From positions 99,664 to 163,663 of the forward strand of contig JAJSDU010000002.1 of assembly GCA_028577615.1 (NCBI GenBank): a stretch of DNA of 64,000 bases, in the 5' to 3' direction. This stretch comes from Nitrosomonas sp. Its GTDB lineage: Bacteria; Pseudomonadota; Gammaproteobacteria; Burkholderiales; Nitrosomonadaceae. A model generated the notes under the pieces. The model was given only the letters and a program-made list of their open reading frames with translations, was not told where the DNA came from and did not search any database. A program made the position numbers and the translations under genes. Every line of letters begins with the position of its first letter. Within the stretch, counting starts at the first letter, position 1. This document shows positions 43,150-54,018 of this stretch, in pieces.

Positions 43150-45539
43150 GCGGAATGCTGAATGCCGGCCAGATCGGCGAGATTGAGCCACGTCTGTATC
43201 ACCGAATCGGGATTGAGCGACAGGCTGCTGATGCGCTGCTCAAACAGCCAGGCGGCGAAATCCGGATAATCCGACGGCCCCTGTCCGCATATGCCGATAT
43301 ATTTGTTCTGCCTGTGACAGGCGTCAATCGCCATCTTCAGCAGTTGCTTGACAGCCGGATTGCGCTCGTCGAACAAATGCGAAACCAGCCCGGAATCGCG
43401 GTCGATGCCCAGTGTCAATTGCGTCAGGTCATTCGAACCGATCGAAAAACCGTCGAAATACTGTAAAAACGCTTCCGCCAGCACCGCGTTGGACGGAATT
43501 TCGCACATCATGATCAGCCGCAGGCCGTTCTTGCCGCGCTCAAGCCCTTGTGACGCGAGCAAAGCAGTGACCTGCTCCGCTTCTTCAAGCGTGCGGCAAA
43601 ATGGAATCATAATCTCGACATTGGTCAGCCCCATGTCATCGCGCACTTTACACAACGCTTTGCACTCCAGCTCGAAACAGTCGCGGAAATCCGGCGAAAG
43701 ATAACGTGACGCGCCCCGGAAGCCGATCATGGGATTTTCTTCATGCGGTTCGTAACGATCGCCGCCAAGCAGATTGGCGTATTCGTTCGATTTGAAATCG
43801 GACGTGCGCACGATCACCGGGTTGGGATAAAAAGCCGCGGCCAGCGTTGCAATGCCTTCGGTCAGTTTGTCGACGTAAAAATCGACCGGACTACCGTAAC
43901 CCGCGATAGGGCTGGCAAGCTGATTCTTCAGGCTTTCGGGCAACCGGTCGAATTCCAGCAGAGCCTTGGGGTGAATGCCGATCATGTTGCTGATGATGAA
44001 TTCCAGCCTCGCCAGGCCGACGCCCTGATTCGGCATGCGCGAAAATGAAAAGGCGTATGACGGATTACCCACGTTCATCATGATTTTTACCGGCAGCTCG
44101 GGCAGATTGTCCGTCGCGGCAGTGGTATGCTCAAACGGCAGCAAACCGTCATACACAAACCCGCTATCGCCTTCGGCGCACGAAACGGTGACTGGCGCGC
44201 CATCGGCGATTTTTTCTGTCGCATCGCCGCAACCCACCACCGCAGGAATACCCATTTCCCGGGCAATAATCGCCGCGTGGCAGGTACGCCCACCCCGGTT
44301 CGTCACAATGGCAGCCGCCCGTTTCATGATGGGTTCCCAGTCCGGATCGGTCATATCGGTTACGAGCACATCGCCTGCCTGGATCTTGTGCATCTGGTCA
44401 ATACCCCTGATCAACCGCGCCGTTCCCTGGCCTATTTTCTGACCGATTGCCCGGCCTTCTGTCAGCACCGTCCCCTTGCTGTTCAACTTATAGCGTTCCA
44501 GCACCGCGCTGCTGCGGCTTTCGACGGTCTCCGGACGCGCCTGCACGATATACAGCTGCCCATCAGCGCCGTCCAGCGCCCATTCGATATCCATCGGACG
44601 TCCATAATGCTGTTCGATAATCACGGCCTGACGCGCAAGCGCTTCAATCTGATCGTCGGACAGGCAGAAGCGCATGCGGCGGCCGCCGTCAACCTCGCGC
44701 GTCACCGTGGGGGCCTTTTCACCGTTGGTCGCGTCACCATAAATCATTTCGATCGCCTTGCCGCCAAGCCGCCGGGAAAGAATAGCTGGATACCCCTTCT
44801 CAAGACCGCGCTTGTAGACATAAAACTCATCCGGATTGACAGTCCCCTGCACGATAGTCTCGCCCAGTCCGTAAGCCGCGGTGATAAACACGGCATCCCG
44901 GAAGCCCGACTCGGTATCCAGCGTGAACATAACGCCGCTTGCACCCAGATCGCTGCGCACCATTTTCTGGATACCGGCGGACAGATAGACCTTGTCATGC
45001 GGAAAATGCTGATGCACGCGATATGCGATGGCACGGTCGTTATACAGGGAAGCGAAGACAATTTTGACGGCATCCAGCAACGATTCGAGACCATGAATAT
45101 TCAGCAGCGTCTCCTGCTGACCGGCGAACGAGGCGTTCTCCAGATCTTCCGCAGTCGCTGAAGAGCGCACGGCAAATGAAATCGCACCCTGCTGGCCGCT
45201 GCCCGCAGCAAGTTTTTCGTAGGCGCTGGAAATTTCCTGCACCAGCGCATCAGGCAGTTTGGCATCCAGAATCCAGTTACGTATCGTCTGTCCCGCCGCC
45301 GTCAGCGCGCTGATATCATCGACATCAAGCGCCTCCAGTTTCCGGTTGATGGGACCGGTAAGCCTGTTTTCATCGAGAAACGCCCGATATGCTTTTGTTG
45401 TGGTGGCAAAACCGCCCGGCACATTCACACCAGCCCGGGAAAGGTGTCTGATCATTTCACCCAGCGACGCATTTTTGCCCCCCACCGCGTTAACATCACG
45501 CAAGGTCAATTGATCAAACCATCGAATATATTCTGTCAT
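43146..45539 (-). CDS. ppsA: Phosphoenolpyruvate synthase
   Basis: The 797-residue enzyme makes PEP from pyruvate with ATP (forming AMP and Pi), feeding gluconeogenesis. The N-terminal ATP-binding domain begins [26 protein letters not shown]; the swivelling phospho-His domain has [19 protein letters not shown] (catalytic His about 423, with the PpsR target Thr immediately before the Cys); the C-terminal barrel ends with the [17 protein letters not shown] region. ppsR overlaps its 3' end. Confidence 0.96.
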   Translation of the reverse strand: MTEYIRWFDQLTLRDVNAVGGKNASLGEMIRHLSRAGVNVPGGFATTTKAYRAFLDENRLTGPINRKLEALDVDDISALTAAGQTIRNWILDAKLPDALVQEISSAYEKLAAGSGQQGAISFAVRSSATAEDLENASFAGQQETLLNIHGLESLLDAVKIVFASLYNDRAIAYRVHQHFPHDKVYLSAGIQKMVRSDLGASGVMFTLDTESGFRDAVFITAAYGLGETIVQGTVNPDEFYVYKRGLEKGYPAILSRRLGGKAIEMIYGDATNGEKAPTVTREVDGGRRMRFCLSDDQIEALARQAVIIEQHYGRPMDIEWALDGADGQLYIVQARPETVESRSSAVLERYKLNSKGTVLTEGRAIGQKIGQGTARLIRGIDQMHKIQAGDVLVTDMTDPDWEPIMKRAAAIVTNRGGRTCHAAIIAREMGIPAVVGCGDATEKIADGAPVTVSCAEGDSGFVYDGLLPFEHTTAATDNLPELPVKIMMNVGNPSYAFSFSRMPNQGVGLARLEFIISNMIGIHPKALLEFDRLPESLKNQLASPIAGYGSPVDFYVDKLTEGIATLAAAFYPNPVIVRTSDFKSNEYANLLGGDRYEPHEENPMIGFRGASRYLSPDFRDCFELECKALCKVRDDMGLTNVEIMIPFCRTLEEAEQVTALLASQGLERGKNGLRLIMMCEIPSNAVLAEAFLQYFDGFSIGSNDLTQLTLGIDRDSGLVSHLFDERNPAVKQLLKMAIDACHRQNKYIGICGQGPSDYPDFAAWLFEQRISSLSLNPDSVIQTWLNLADLAGIQHSA

Positions 45540-45772
45540 AGCGCACTACTCCCTATATTGCCAACAATACTGCTTCCGCACCCGTTCCATTGATGGTTAT
45601 CATAACCAATCGCCCGGCAACCTGCTCGGCTAATATTCAATGCAGCGTTACTTCCCGGCTGTAATGTCGAGAAATATTACAGCACAGTTCGATCACAATA
45701 TCCCGGGTGCAATCATCATGTCCAACATCCCGGTTAAAGCGTGTGCATGCTGCCGAAAGACAAAACATTCCT

Positions 45773-45877
45773 GCGTCGTATTTTATCGAGCAGGTTGCCC
45801 GGAATTTTATTTGAGCGCAGAATACGGCGCTGAGTGTTGTATCGAAATAACCGGCAGGCTGAGTCGCCTGTTTTTTT
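45773..45877 (+). promoter_or_regulatory. Structured leader with intrinsic terminator before the tail-collar gene
   Basis: A 10-bp stem (GCGTCGTATT 45773-45782 with AATACGGCGC 45821-45830, one GU pair) is followed 24 nt later by CAGGC-TGAGTC-GCCTG and seven T (45855-45877). The terminator lies about 50 nt upstream of the next plus-strand gene, and no plus-strand gene precedes it. This is the layout of an attenuator or riboswitch, but no known aptamer is recognisable. The rest of 45540-45772 shows no supported gene. Confidence 0.45.
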
Positions 45878-45926
45878 GGTACAAACCTCAGGACCAATTT
45901 TGTGAACAACTCGAACAGGAGCTATT

Positions 45927-46553
45927 ATGGGATATCCTATCCGTCGCACTGCTTTATCCGTCACAATTGCAGCCTCATTATTTTCCGGAATACTGGCCAG
46001 CAGCAATGCTCAAGCCTGCAGCGGCGATTCGCCCATGCTTGGCGGCATGTGCGTTTTTGCCGGTAACTTTGCACCGCGCGGATGGGCGCTGGCAAACGGC
46101 CAGATGTTGCCAATTTCCAGCAATACCGCATTGTTCTCCCTGTTGGGCACAACCTACGGCGGTGATGGCAAGACGACATTTGCGTTGCCGGACACCCGCG
46201 GACGTTCCGTCATTGGTGCAGGACACGGACCAGGATTATCCAATTATCAAATCGGCGAGATGGGCGGCACCGAATCAGTTACGCTGACTTCAGCACAGCT
46301 GCCTGTCATCACGCCTACGGCAACAGTTCACGCGCAAAGCGGCGCTGGTGGCAGCGCAGACCCTGGTAACAACGTCTGGGCAGTGCTCAGCCGGCAGAAT
46401 GTTTATTCCAATGCCGCGCCGGATGTCAGCATGAATCCGGCAGCCGTAACGATCAGTCCATTTGGCGGCGGCCAAAGTCATGAGAACCGCGCGCCTTTTA
46501 TTGCGATGAACTGGATCATCGCGACTGAAGGCATTTACCCGTCACGCGATTAA
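45927..46553 (+). CDS. Secreted phage-tail-collar domain protein
   Basis: A 208-residue protein with a signal peptide (to about residue 30, SSNAQA) and a tail-collar domain (PF07484): FAGNFAPRGWALANGQMLPI at 44-63, then GGDGKTTFALPDTRGR. The C-terminal end HENRAPFIAMNWIIATEGIYP is also typical of this fold (microcystin-dependent MdpB-like proteins). Most relatives are cytoplasmic or phage baseplate proteins, so a signal peptide suggests surface use. AACAGGAGC precedes the ATG. No phage genes are nearby. Confidence 0.85.
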   Translation: MGYPIRRTALSVTIAASLFSGILASSNAQACSGDSPMLGGMCVFAGNFAPRGWALANGQMLPISSNTALFSLLGTTYGGDGKTTFALPDTRGRSVIGAGHGPGLSNYQIGEMGGTESVTLTSAQLPVITPTATVHAQSGAGGSADPGNNVWAVLSRQNVYSNAAPDVSMNPAAVTISPFGGGQSHENRAPFIAMNWIIATEGIYPSRD

Positions 46554-46593
46554 CTGATTGTTGAATCACCAAGTGATCTGATTCCACTCCACC

Positions 46594-46625
46594 AGGCTGC
46601 TGACAGCAATGGCAGCAGCCTTTTT
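46594..46625 (+). terminator. Rho-independent terminator after the tail-collar gene
   Basis: AGGCTGCTG (46594-46602) and CAGCAGCCT (46613-46621) form a perfect 9-bp stem with a 10-nt loop followed by a T-run. Confidence 0.88.
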
Positions 46626-46645
46626 CATTGAAACCCGAATCCGCA

Positions 46646-47635
46646 ATGCCACGCTTCCAGAAAAATAATCTCGCAATGATTTTAATCATCGCCGCGCTGA
46701 CGGGAATCCCGCTCGGTTCGACGGCGCGATCGGAACAGCCGCAACCGGATGCCCGGGCACCGCTGAACGAGGCGCAACAGTGGTTAGCTGAAGGTGATTA
46801 TCAGAAAGCCTACGCTGCATTTCTTTTGCATGCACGGACACAGCAAAATCCGTTGGCGCAATTCACGCTGGGTCTGTTTCATCAGCACGGCTGGGGAATG
46901 GCGATTGACAACGTTCAGGCTTGCCAATGGTTTGAAAAAGCCGCTGAAAACGGCGTGCCCGCAGCCACTCATTTCCTGGGCGAGTGCTACCGGGATGGTC
47001 TGCATCAACCGGTTGATTATGTAACAGCACTTCACTGGTTTCAAAAGGCCGCTGAATTGGGACATATCGTCTCGTTGTGTTCAATGGCGGAATTGATCAT
47101 GCAGGGAAAGGGCGCGCCAGAAAACCCGCAAAAGGCGTTGAGTCTGTGCCAGCAGGCGGCTTCCGCTGGATCGGTCAACGCCCGGCTGCAACTGGGACAG
47201 CTCTACCTGCATGGCGATGCATCGATACGCGATCCGCTTCAGGCAGCGAAATGGTTCAGCCACGCAGCGGAAAAGGAATCACCCGGCGCTTATTATTACC
47301 TGGGTAAAATTCATGAGGATGACCTCAACGATCCCGCAACCGCGCTAAGCTGGTATGAAATGGCAGCAAGCCGGGGCCACCTGCCCGCCTACTTTCCCAC
47401 CGCCCGGTTGTACTTTAATGCGCCCGCAGCCGATCAGACACAAATGCCCACCGCCGAGAATCTCGCCAAAGCCTACCTGTGGCTATCCGCTACCCGGCAG
47501 CTTTCAAAAGACAGCAACGAAAAACATACGGTTGAAAGCATGCTGAGAAAAGTCGAGCAGATTATGCCCGCAAGCTGGAAAAAAGATCTCGATCAGAAAG
47601 TTGCGCAGCACATCAGCACATTCCACCACGACTGA
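46646..47635 (+). CDS. Sel1-repeat (TPR-like) exported protein
   Basis: About 329 residues with a signal peptide or anchor (MILIIAALTGIPLGST) and then Sel1-type repeats of about 36 residues: AQFTLGLFHQHGWG, ATHFLGECYRDG, LCSMAELIMQGKG, ARLQLGQLYLHGD, and AYYYLGKIHED. Sel1 proteins scaffold protein-protein contacts in the envelope. No enzymatic motif is visible. ATG 46646 is chosen over an upstream TTG that lies just after the preceding terminator; ATG 46676 is also possible. Confidence 0.82.
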   Translation: MPRFQKNNLAMILIIAALTGIPLGSTARSEQPQPDARAPLNEAQQWLAEGDYQKAYAAFLLHARTQQNPLAQFTLGLFHQHGWGMAIDNVQACQWFEKAAENGVPAATHFLGECYRDGLHQPVDYVTALHWFQKAAELGHIVSLCSMAELIMQGKGAPENPQKALSLCQQAASAGSVNARLQLGQLYLHGDASIRDPLQAAKWFSHAAEKESPGAYYYLGKIHEDDLNDPATALSWYEMAASRGHLPAYFPTARLYFNAPAADQTQMPTAENLAKAYLWLSATRQLSKDSNEKHTVESMLRKVEQIMPASWKKDLDQKVAQHISTFHHD

Positions 47636-47730
47636 AAGCGTGGCAATGCGCCCGGCATTCCGGGCTACCTGAATATTTTATGCTATTCGCGCAATCAGCG
47701 ATTCAACAAAACGGCAAAGAAAAAAGACGA

Positions 47731-47769
47731 AAAAAAACCTCATGGCCGGAAAGCCCCCATGAGGTTTTT
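47731..47769. terminator. Bidirectional terminator
   Basis: CCTCATGG (47738-47745) and CCATGAGG (47757-47764), flanked by seven A on the left and five T on the right, lie between the convergent Sel1 and PEP-CTERM genes and can end transcription both ways. Confidence 0.9.
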
Positions 47770-47802
47770 AAATCTAAAACGCTGTAATCTTATATTTCTA
47801 AA

Positions 47803-48561
47803 TTAAGCCTTTGCAAAACGGCGGCCACCGACAAGGCCAAGCAGCCCAAGTCCCAGCAGTGCAAGAATGCCTGGCTCTGGTATGGGTTTGACCGATTCAA
47901 CGATCACAACAAAGTCGGTATAGTCAAGATCTGAAACGCTGGCATCCAGATCTTCCCATGCCATGATATATTCACTGGAAGTCCAGACACCGGCAGAGAA
48001 AGGTGGAATCTGAATAACATCGGAATCATTACCTTGATACGCCGCCATGTGATCCAATCCATCGGTATTCAACGCAGTCTCGGAATACCATCTTTGACCT
48101 GTCGCGGCGACATTCAGATAAAAGCCAAATGTATTGCCGCTGGCAAAATCAACGCCGGTATCAACAAAATTCACGATGACCGAACCATCCGCCAGAATAG
48201 CGAGTGACGCCTGAGATCCCGCGCCTTGCGGACCGGAAAAAATTTCGACGGAATTCGCCGGATTAGTCGAATCATAAACACCGAATGAATTACTGCCAGC
48301 AAAACCCGCCAGCTCGATAATCATCGTTGAAATAGAACCGCCGCTGCCGGTTATCGCCCACAGCTGATCCGGGCTGAGCTGATCTGTAACAACATTAACG
48401 CTGCTGGAGCCTGCAACCGGACCAACGGTTATACCATCCAGAACGCCTTGCAACGCGGCGCCACCATCACCAAAAACTACCGTCGCATTTGCTGCGCCAG
48501 CCATGGACAGACCCAGAACACCGGCAACTGCTGTCTTTACTAAATAAGATTGTGTTTTCAT
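47803..48561 (-). CDS. PEP-CTERM sorting domain protein
   Basis: A 252-residue exported protein with a signal peptide (ending NATVVFG region) and a C-terminal PEP-CTERM signal: IPEPGILALLGLGLLGL followed by GGRRF. Such proteins are cut and sorted by exosortase, often linked to exopolysaccharide. The middle is acidic, Ser/Gly-rich and unrecognised. A sigma-54 type promoter lies about 180 bp upstream, and AGAAATTAAA precedes the ATG. No exosortase gene is in this window. Confidence 0.88.
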   Translation of the reverse strand: MKTQSYLVKTAVAGVLGLSMAGAANATVVFGDGGAALQGVLDGITVGPVAGSSSVNVVTDQLSPDQLWAITGSGGSISTMIIELAGFAGSNSFGVYDSTNPANSVEIFSGPQGAGSQASLAILADGSVIVNFVDTGVDFASGNTFGFYLNVAATGQRWYSETALNTDGLDHMAAYQGNDSDVIQIPPFSAGVWTSSEYIMAWEDLDASVSDLDYTDFVVIVESVKPIPEPGILALLGLGLLGLVGGRRFAKA

Positions 48562-48739
48562 TTTAATTTCTCCAAAAATATGTGCTTCTTTTACAAAATT
48601 CCCACCAAACGAGCCCTGTACCCGGATTTTCTGTTTACTGCGCCAGTAAAAACTAAATAATTTTTTAACTTTCGCTTTTTTAATTTTTACTTTTTTAACT
48701 TCCAGAGCGCGTTATTCGCAGAACTCCTATTCTTTTATA

Positions 48740-48755
48740 AGCAATCTCCATGCCA
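48740..48755 (-). promoter_or_regulatory. Sigma-54 promoter of the first PEP-CTERM gene
   Basis: The minus strand reads TGGCATGGAGATTGCT, matching the RpoN consensus TGGCAYR-N4-TTGCW with the invariant GG and GC 10 bp apart. A start about 12 bp downstream gives a leader of about 165 nt, which includes T-rich repeats (48660-48710). Confidence 0.75.
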
Positions 48756-49351
48756 AGTTTTTTATCTTATTGATTTATAACAAATAGAACTCCTGGAAGA
48801 GTAAAAACAATCCGCATACTCAAGCTGCCGTGTAAAAAATATCGACACCGCTATGACACAGCCGCGCGTGCAGATCGATCACAGGTTAATCAATCCGGTC
48901 ACATTCACCGAAACGATGTCTATCGACTTACGAATACGCGGGATAGCCACATAGCATGATGGGTCATCCTGATTGGTGGATCACCCTGCGGGCATCCGTC
49001 CTGCGTGAAACCGGTGATCTGAATGGAACGGAAAATGATTGCATCGAACGTGCCATCATCAAACTGTAAGATTTTTCGACACTCCAACCGCAAACATGGC
49101 CGCGCGAAGAATAAATACCGGCATCCGCAATACTCGCCCCAACTACACATCGCACTGCTTTACCGCACAGGCGCGATATAATAGCGTGCATCCAATAAAT
49201 TGCCGGGTTTTGACAGGCTGTTAACGCGATTTTTCGCAGCACGGCTCAGGAACCAGCCCATCTGCCCGGTTGCCTCATCCTATGAATAATTACCCGACAG
49301 GTCATGCTATAGATGTATATGCGCAAAACTACCATTCCGCAGGGTGTCTGA
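48756..49351. other. Intergenic region before the glcF-like gene
   Basis: About 600 bp. It probably holds sigma-54 enhancer sites for the PEP-CTERM gene on one side and the promoter of the Fe-S oxidoreductase gene on the other. Minus-strand frames of 76-92 codons exist here but overlap in several frames and show no family resemblance. Confidence 0.4.
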
Positions 49352-50668
49352 ATGGCGGAATACCCGGACAGTAACCGCTCATCAGCGGATGATTTCCACA
49401 AACGGCTCATCGAAGAAAGCAATCGGTGTGTCGCGTGCGGCCTTTGTCTGCCGCATTGCCCGACTTACCGGCTGTTGCAGTCGGAAGCGGATTCTCCCCG
49501 CGGAAGGATTGCCTTGATCCATGGCGTGGCCACAAACCGTATCCCGCTGAATGAAAAATTTGTGCAGCACCTGGATCGTTGCCTGACTTGCAGAGCCTGC
49601 GAATCGGTCTGCCCGAATCATGTCGCATATGGCTATCTGGCGGATGAAGCGCGCAAAATCATCCGGATATCCGCAGCGCCACGACAGCAGGCCCGGCAAA
49701 CGGGTGAATTTCAATCCCGGCCGCTTCCGGCGATGCTGTCGGCCTGGGTAACACAGCCTGCGCGGCTGGAACGATTGCGCGGCTGGTTATATCTGCTTCA
49801 GAAAACCGGCGCAATAAGTCTGCTCAGGAAAGTCAATTTCTGGAACCGGAGTCTGGTCGACAAAATCCTGATGCAACTGCCGCCGGTCGTGTTCCCCCGC
49901 ATGGCGACAAAGAAAAAGCGCTTTATCGCACCGGTCTGGCAATCCTTCTATCCGGCTGCAGGCGAGGAAAAAGGCACAGTCGGCCTGTTTCTCGGCTGCA
50001 TCGCGCGCATCACCGATGCCGAAACACTCAACGCCGCGATTTTTGTACTGAATCGCATCGGCTACAGCGTGTGCCTACCCGCCGGACAGACCTGCTGCGG
50101 CGCTTTGTATCAGCACGCCGGCGAGCCGGAAAAAGCAGCGCGGCTGATGCGGCAAAACCGCGAGGCATTCTCCGGATCAGGCGTGCAGACAATCATTACC
50201 ACGGCCTCGGGGTGTGGCGCGCAGCTGGCGGAATCCGATACAGGCGGCGCTGTGGCCAGCGATATCAGCAAATTTCTGATAGGCGCGGCGGATTGGGATA
50301 CAATAATCATCAGACCGCTGGCAAAAACAATCGCCGTGCATGACCCATGCAGCCTGCGGCATGTTCTGCATGATGCGGTTTATCCGTATCGGCTGCTGAA
50401 ACATATTCCGGACGCGCAAGTGGTGTCATTAGCGGATAATGATCAGTGCTGCGGTGCCGCGGGTACTTATTTTATTCGGCAGCCGGCACTGGCAGACAGA
50501 TTACTCGATGGTAAAATAAAAGCACTGAATCAGAGTGGCGCGCAACTGCTGGTGACTTCCAATGTCGGATGTTCCATGCATATCGCAGGCAGGCTGCGCG
50601 CAACCGGCTCCGATATCGAGGTTTTGCATCCGGTGACGCTGCTGGCGCGGCAGATGGGCATGCAATGA
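49352..50668 (+). CDS. glcF: (Fe-S)-binding protein, glycolate oxidase GlcF-like
   Basis: The 438-residue protein has two ferredoxin-type [4Fe-4S] motifs, [13 protein letters not shown] (about 27-39) and [12 protein letters not shown] (about 77-88), and two C-terminal CCG domains ([21 protein letters not shown]). This architecture matches GlcF, the iron-sulfur subunit that passes electrons from glycolate oxidase to the quinone pool. GlcD and GlcE are not in the window, so the partner is unknown; in an autotroph glycolate salvage fits. It starts the plus-strand run. Confidence 0.82.
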   Translation: MAEYPDSNRSSADDFHKRLIEESNRCVACGLCLPHCPTYRLLQSEADSPRGRIALIHGVATNRIPLNEKFVQHLDRCLTCRACESVCPNHVAYGYLADEARKIIRISAAPRQQARQTGEFQSRPLPAMLSAWVTQPARLERLRGWLYLLQKTGAISLLRKVNFWNRSLVDKILMQLPPVVFPRMATKKKRFIAPVWQSFYPAAGEEKGTVGLFLGCIARITDAETLNAAIFVLNRIGYSVCLPAGQTCCGALYQHAGEPEKAARLMRQNREAFSGSGVQTIITTASGCGAQLAESDTGGAVASDISKFLIGAADWDTIIIRPLAKTIAVHDPCSLRHVLHDAVYPYRLLKHIPDAQVVSLADNDQCCGAAGTYFIRQPALADRLLDGKIKALNQSGAQLLVTSNVGCSMHIAGRLRATGSDIEVLHPVTLLARQMGMQ

Positions 50669-50735
50669 AGCTTATATCTGTTATATTGTTGTTATTGCTG
50701 CATTGAAAATTCATTTTTTAAGTGCTGAAAAGATT

Positions 50736-51362
50736 ATGGTTACACTGGACAAATTAATTATCGGCTTTGACAGTGCGTTACGCACGCTGTTAACCCCGGC
50801 GCAGACGGCGCGGCCTGTGCCGGGCAGGGATTTGCCGGAACCCGAATTGACGGTATCCGAAAAAGACCTTTCCGCCGCCTTGATGCGCATCAATCATGTC
50901 GGCGAAGTGTGCGCGCAGGCACTTTACCAGGGACAAAGCCTGACCGCGCGCAATGAGATGGTGCAACAGGCATTGACCAAAGCCGCGCGCGAGGAAACGG
51001 AACATCTTGCATGGACGGAGCGCCGCATTGCAGAACTCGGCGGCCGCAAGAGCCTGCTGAACCCCTTATGGTACGGCGGTTCCTTTGCCATCGGCATGCT
51101 TGCCGGATTACTGGGCGACAAATGGAATCTGGGTTTTCTGGCCGAAACCGAAAAACAGGTCGGCGAACATCTGGGCAGCCATCTGCTACGTTTGCCTCAA
51201 AATGATGAAAAAAGCCGCGCCATCGTTTCGCAGATGCAGATTGACGAAGCCAGTCATGCAACCATGGCGGTTTCCCACGGCGGTGGCGAACTGCCACTGC
51301 CGGTCAAGTTTGCCATGAAACTGAGTTCCAGAGTCATGACACAAACAGCATACTGGATTTGA
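50736..51362 (+). CDS. coq7: 2-polyprenyl-3-methyl-6-methoxy-1,4-benzoquinone monooxygenase
   Basis: Coq7 is the di-iron enzyme that hydroxylates demethoxyubiquinone, the last ring hydroxylation in ubiquinone synthesis. The 208-residue product has the ligand pattern [18 protein letters not shown] (E and ExxH) and REETEHLAW, then EKQVGEHL and [10 protein letters not shown], giving the six iron ligands. ATG 50736 gives the family-typical start MVTLDKLI; an upstream TTG is rejected. Confidence 0.93.
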   Translation: MVTLDKLIIGFDSALRTLLTPAQTARPVPGRDLPEPELTVSEKDLSAALMRINHVGEVCAQALYQGQSLTARNEMVQQALTKAAREETEHLAWTERRIAELGGRKSLLNPLWYGGSFAIGMLAGLLGDKWNLGFLAETEKQVGEHLGSHLLRLPQNDEKSRAIVSQMQIDEASHATMAVSHGGGELPLPVKFAMKLSSRVMTQTAYWI

Positions 51363-51424
51363 TTGCAGATAAATGTGATCTTATGCGGAATGCTGCCATG
51401 TTCTCATAAACAACCGGTGCTGCC

Positions 51425-51985
51425 ATGGAAAACATCAACCTGACGGATCATTTTCTAATAGCCATGCCAGCTATGGAAGATTCCTTTTTCTCCAAAACGG
51501 TGACCTATATCTGCGAGCACAATGATCAAGGCGCGTTGGGACTGGTGATTAACCGGCCGATGAATCTGCCGCTAAACGGTTTGTTCAAGCAACTGGGCAT
51601 AAAAGCGAAAGACCGGCTCAATCATGACGTGATGGTGCTGTTTGGCGGACCGGTGCAGGTCGATTGCGGTTTTGTGCTGCATCAGCCGGTTGGCCGCTGG
51701 CAATCCACGTTGACAGTCAACCGGAAGCTCGGCCTGACCACCTCACTGGACATTCTGAATGCCATCGCCAATGCGGAAGGTCCCGAACATACGCTGGTTG
51801 CACTCGGTTACTCCGGCTGGGCAGCCGGTCAGATTGAGCATGAAATGGCGCAAAATGCGTGGTTATCGGTGCCCGCTTCACTGGATGTTATTTTCAATCT
51901 GCCCGCGGAAGCGCGGCTCGCAGCGGCAATGGCGCTGCTCGGCGTCGATTACACCCGGCTGTCCAATGATGTGGGCCATGCCTGA
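51425..51985 (+). CDS. YqgE/AlgH family protein
   Basis: A 186-residue UPF0301 protein. It shows the family starts [38 protein letters not shown], and the GGPV and [13 protein letters not shown] motifs. Function is not established; AlgH is linked to alginate regulation in Pseudomonas. Its place directly upstream of ruvX (yqgF) is the conserved yqgE-yqgF order. Confidence 0.94.
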   Translation: MENINLTDHFLIAMPAMEDSFFSKTVTYICEHNDQGALGLVINRPMNLPLNGLFKQLGIKAKDRLNHDVMVLFGGPVQVDCGFVLHQPVGRWQSTLTVNRKLGLTTSLDILNAIANAEGPEHTLVALGYSGWAAGQIEHEMAQNAWLSVPASLDVIFNLPAEARLAAAMALLGVDYTRLSNDVGHA

Positions 51986-52015
51986 TATGCAGTTCTCAAT
52001 TCCATTGCACCCGGC

Positions 52016-52516
52016 ATGACAAATCCGTTGCACCACTTCACCAGCCCATCCGTTTCAATACAGCAAATCAACCGCCTTGATGCTGATGGTGCTGTGCTGG
52101 CGTTTGATTTTGGCAGGAAACGCATTGGCGTCGCTGTCGGCAACACCGCCTTGAAACTCGCGCATCCGCTGACAACCATTCACGGCGAAAAAAACGATCA
52201 ACGCTTCGCCGCCATTCATGCGCTGATTAAGGAATGGCAGCCCGTTCTGCTGATCGTCGGACTGCCGTGCCATAGCGATGGCGTAACGCATGAAATGACG
52301 CACCTGTGCCGGCGTTTTGCGCGGCGTCTGACAGGCCGTTTTAACATTCAGGCAGTGCTTGTAGACGAACGTTATACATCCAGAACGGCCAGCGCCGCGC
52401 TGCATCAGGCAGGCATATCGGGCAGGAAACAGAAGCCGTTTCTGGATCAGATTGCAGCACAGCATATTCTTCAGTCCTTTTTCGATGAACACCATGCCCG
52501 TCCATTCACTGCCTGA
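52016..52516 (+). CDS. ruvX: Putative pre-16S rRNA nuclease / Holliday junction resolvase YqgF
   Basis: A 166-residue RNase H-fold nuclease involved in maturation of 16S rRNA 5' ends (formerly called RuvX). Motifs: AFDFGRKRIGVAVGN (catalytic Asp), LLIVGLPCHSDG and VDERYTSRTA, with the closing [15 protein letters not shown]. The first 25 residues before VLAFDFG are longer than usual, so the real start might be internal. pyrR overlaps its end by 32 bp. Confidence 0.93.
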   Translation: MTNPLHHFTSPSVSIQQINRLDADGAVLAFDFGRKRIGVAVGNTALKLAHPLTTIHGEKNDQRFAAIHALIKEWQPVLLIVGLPCHSDGVTHEMTHLCRRFARRLTGRFNIQAVLVDERYTSRTASAALHQAGISGRKQKPFLDQIAAQHILQSFFDEHHARPFTA

Positions 52517-53039
52517 CGCCGAAACACTTTACACTGAACTGGTCAAAAAAATCCGTGCGGACAGTGACAAGCGCTTTGCGCTGGTCGGCATTCATACCGG
52601 CGGCGCATGGCTGGCCGAACGGCTGTTTCAGGATCTGAGCACGCCACAGCCGCTGGAATCACAAGGTCTGGCGGAGCAACTGGGCATGCTCAGCGTCTCA
52701 TTCCACCGTGACGATTTCGACCGCATCGGCCTGCATGCGCTGAAAAAATCGTCCAGCATTCCTTTCCCGGTCGATGGCGCGCATATTCTGCTGGTCGATG
52801 ACGTACTGCAGAGCGGACGCACCATCCGGGCCGCAATTAACGAACTGTATGATTACGGCAGGCCCGCTTCGATCAGTCTCGCCATTCTGGTCGATCGCGG
52901 CGGACGGGAACTGCCGATTTGCGCGCAATATACCGGAATAACGCTGGAACTGCCGGAAGGAAAGACTCTGGTATTCAACCGTGATGACCAGGGCAGGTTT
53001 TATCTGAGCATGAAAGATAGGCAGGACGCGCCGGCATGA
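52485..53039 (+). CDS. pyrR: Bifunctional pyr regulator / uracil phosphoribosyltransferase
   Basis: A 184-residue PyrR-like phosphoribosyltransferase. The PRPP motif is [17 protein letters not shown] (about 103-119) and the N-terminal half holds [16 protein letters not shown]. In Gram-positives PyrR attenuates pyr transcription; here its position next to pyrB supports a pyrimidine role, though attenuation in Proteobacteria is unproven. It begins inside ruvX and ends with ATGA overlap into pyrB. Confidence 0.92.
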   Translation: MNTMPVHSLPDAETLYTELVKKIRADSDKRFALVGIHTGGAWLAERLFQDLSTPQPLESQGLAEQLGMLSVSFHRDDFDRIGLHALKKSSSIPFPVDGAHILLVDDVLQSGRTIRAAINELYDYGRPASISLAILVDRGGRELPICAQYTGITLELPEGKTLVFNRDDQGRFYLSMKDRQDAPA

Positions 53040-54007
53040 TCAACCGTAATCCACAGCTGGATGCCAACCGTGCTTTACAGCACCTGTTGACCACGGAAGG
53101 ACTGCCCGCCGCAATTCTGCTGCAAATACTGGATACCGCGGAAACGTTCATGGGCGTTACCGAACGCGAGGTAAAAAAAGTGCCTTTATTGCGCGGCAAA
53201 TCCATTTTCAATCTGTTTTTCGAGCCGAGCACACGCACACGCACAACATTTGAGATCGCAGCCAAGCGCCTGTCCGCCGATGTGATCAATCTGAATATCG
53301 CGGTATCCGCGCAATCGAAAGGCGAGACATTGCTCGACACAGTGGACAATCTCGCGGCGATGCACGCCGACATGTTTGTCGTGCGGCATTCGCAAAGCGG
53401 CGCTGCGCATCTGATCGCCAGGCATGTGCAGTCCGGCATCCATGTCATCAATGCCGGGGACGGCCGTCATGCGCACCCGACGCAGGCTTTGCTCGATATG
53501 TTCACGATTCGCCGCTACAAAAAGGAATTCCACAATCTGCGCGTCGCGATTGTCGGTGATATCCTGCATTCACGCGTCGCGCGCTCACAGATTCACGCAT
53601 TGACCACACTGGGCGTACCCGAAGTCCGCGTCATCGCGCCCAAAACCCTGCTGCCGCGCCAAGTGGAACGTCTTGGCGTACATGTGTATCACGATATGCG
53701 CAGCGGACTGCGGGATGTGGATGTCCTGATGATGCTACGCTTGCAGAAAGAACGCATGCAGGGTGCGTATCTGCCGAGCTCGGAAGAGTATTTCAAGTAT
53801 TACGGCCTCACGCCGGAAAAACTGGCGCTGGCCCGGCCGGATGCAATCGTCATGCACCCCGGACCGATGAACCGCGGTGTGGAAATCGACTCGGAAGTCG
53901 CTGACGGCCATCAGTCCGTAATTCTGCCGCAAGTGACTTACGGTATTGCGGTGCGCATGGCAGTCATGGCGATTCTGGCCGGTTCCCAATCCGGCGACAG
54001 CCTGTAA
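53036..54007 (+). CDS. pyrB: Aspartate carbamoyltransferase catalytic subunit
   Basis: PyrB joins carbamoyl phosphate and aspartate in the committed step of pyrimidine synthesis. The 323-residue product has the carbamoyl-phosphate loop [15 protein letters not shown] (about 60-74), the [12 protein letters not shown] stretch and [13 protein letters not shown]. It overlaps pyrR by 4 bp and is followed 11 bp later by a dihydroorotase-like gene, the arrangement known for dodecameric PyrB/PyrC' complexes. Confidence 0.97.
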   Translation: MINRNPQLDANRALQHLLTTEGLPAAILLQILDTAETFMGVTEREVKKVPLLRGKSIFNLFFEPSTRTRTTFEIAAKRLSADVINLNIAVSAQSKGETLLDTVDNLAAMHADMFVVRHSQSGAAHLIARHVQSGIHVINAGDGRHAHPTQALLDMFTIRRYKKEFHNLRVAIVGDILHSRVARSQIHALTTLGVPEVRVIAPKTLLPRQVERLGVHVYHDMRSGLRDVDVLMMLRLQKERMQGAYLPSSEEYFKYYGLTPEKLALARPDAIVMHPGPMNRGVEIDSEVADGHQSVILPQVTYGIAVRMAVMAILAGSQSGDSL

Positions 54008-54018
54008 CGGATAGCGCA

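Noticed and set aside
45640-46287. 215-codon plus-strand frame overlapping the tail-collar gene
   Set aside because: It lies in another frame over a clear signal peptide and collar domain gene, has biased Cys/Arg content and no ribosome site.
48920-49242. Minus-strand frames of 76 and 92 codons
   Set aside because: They overlap each other in different frames, no family resemblance, no ribosome sites.
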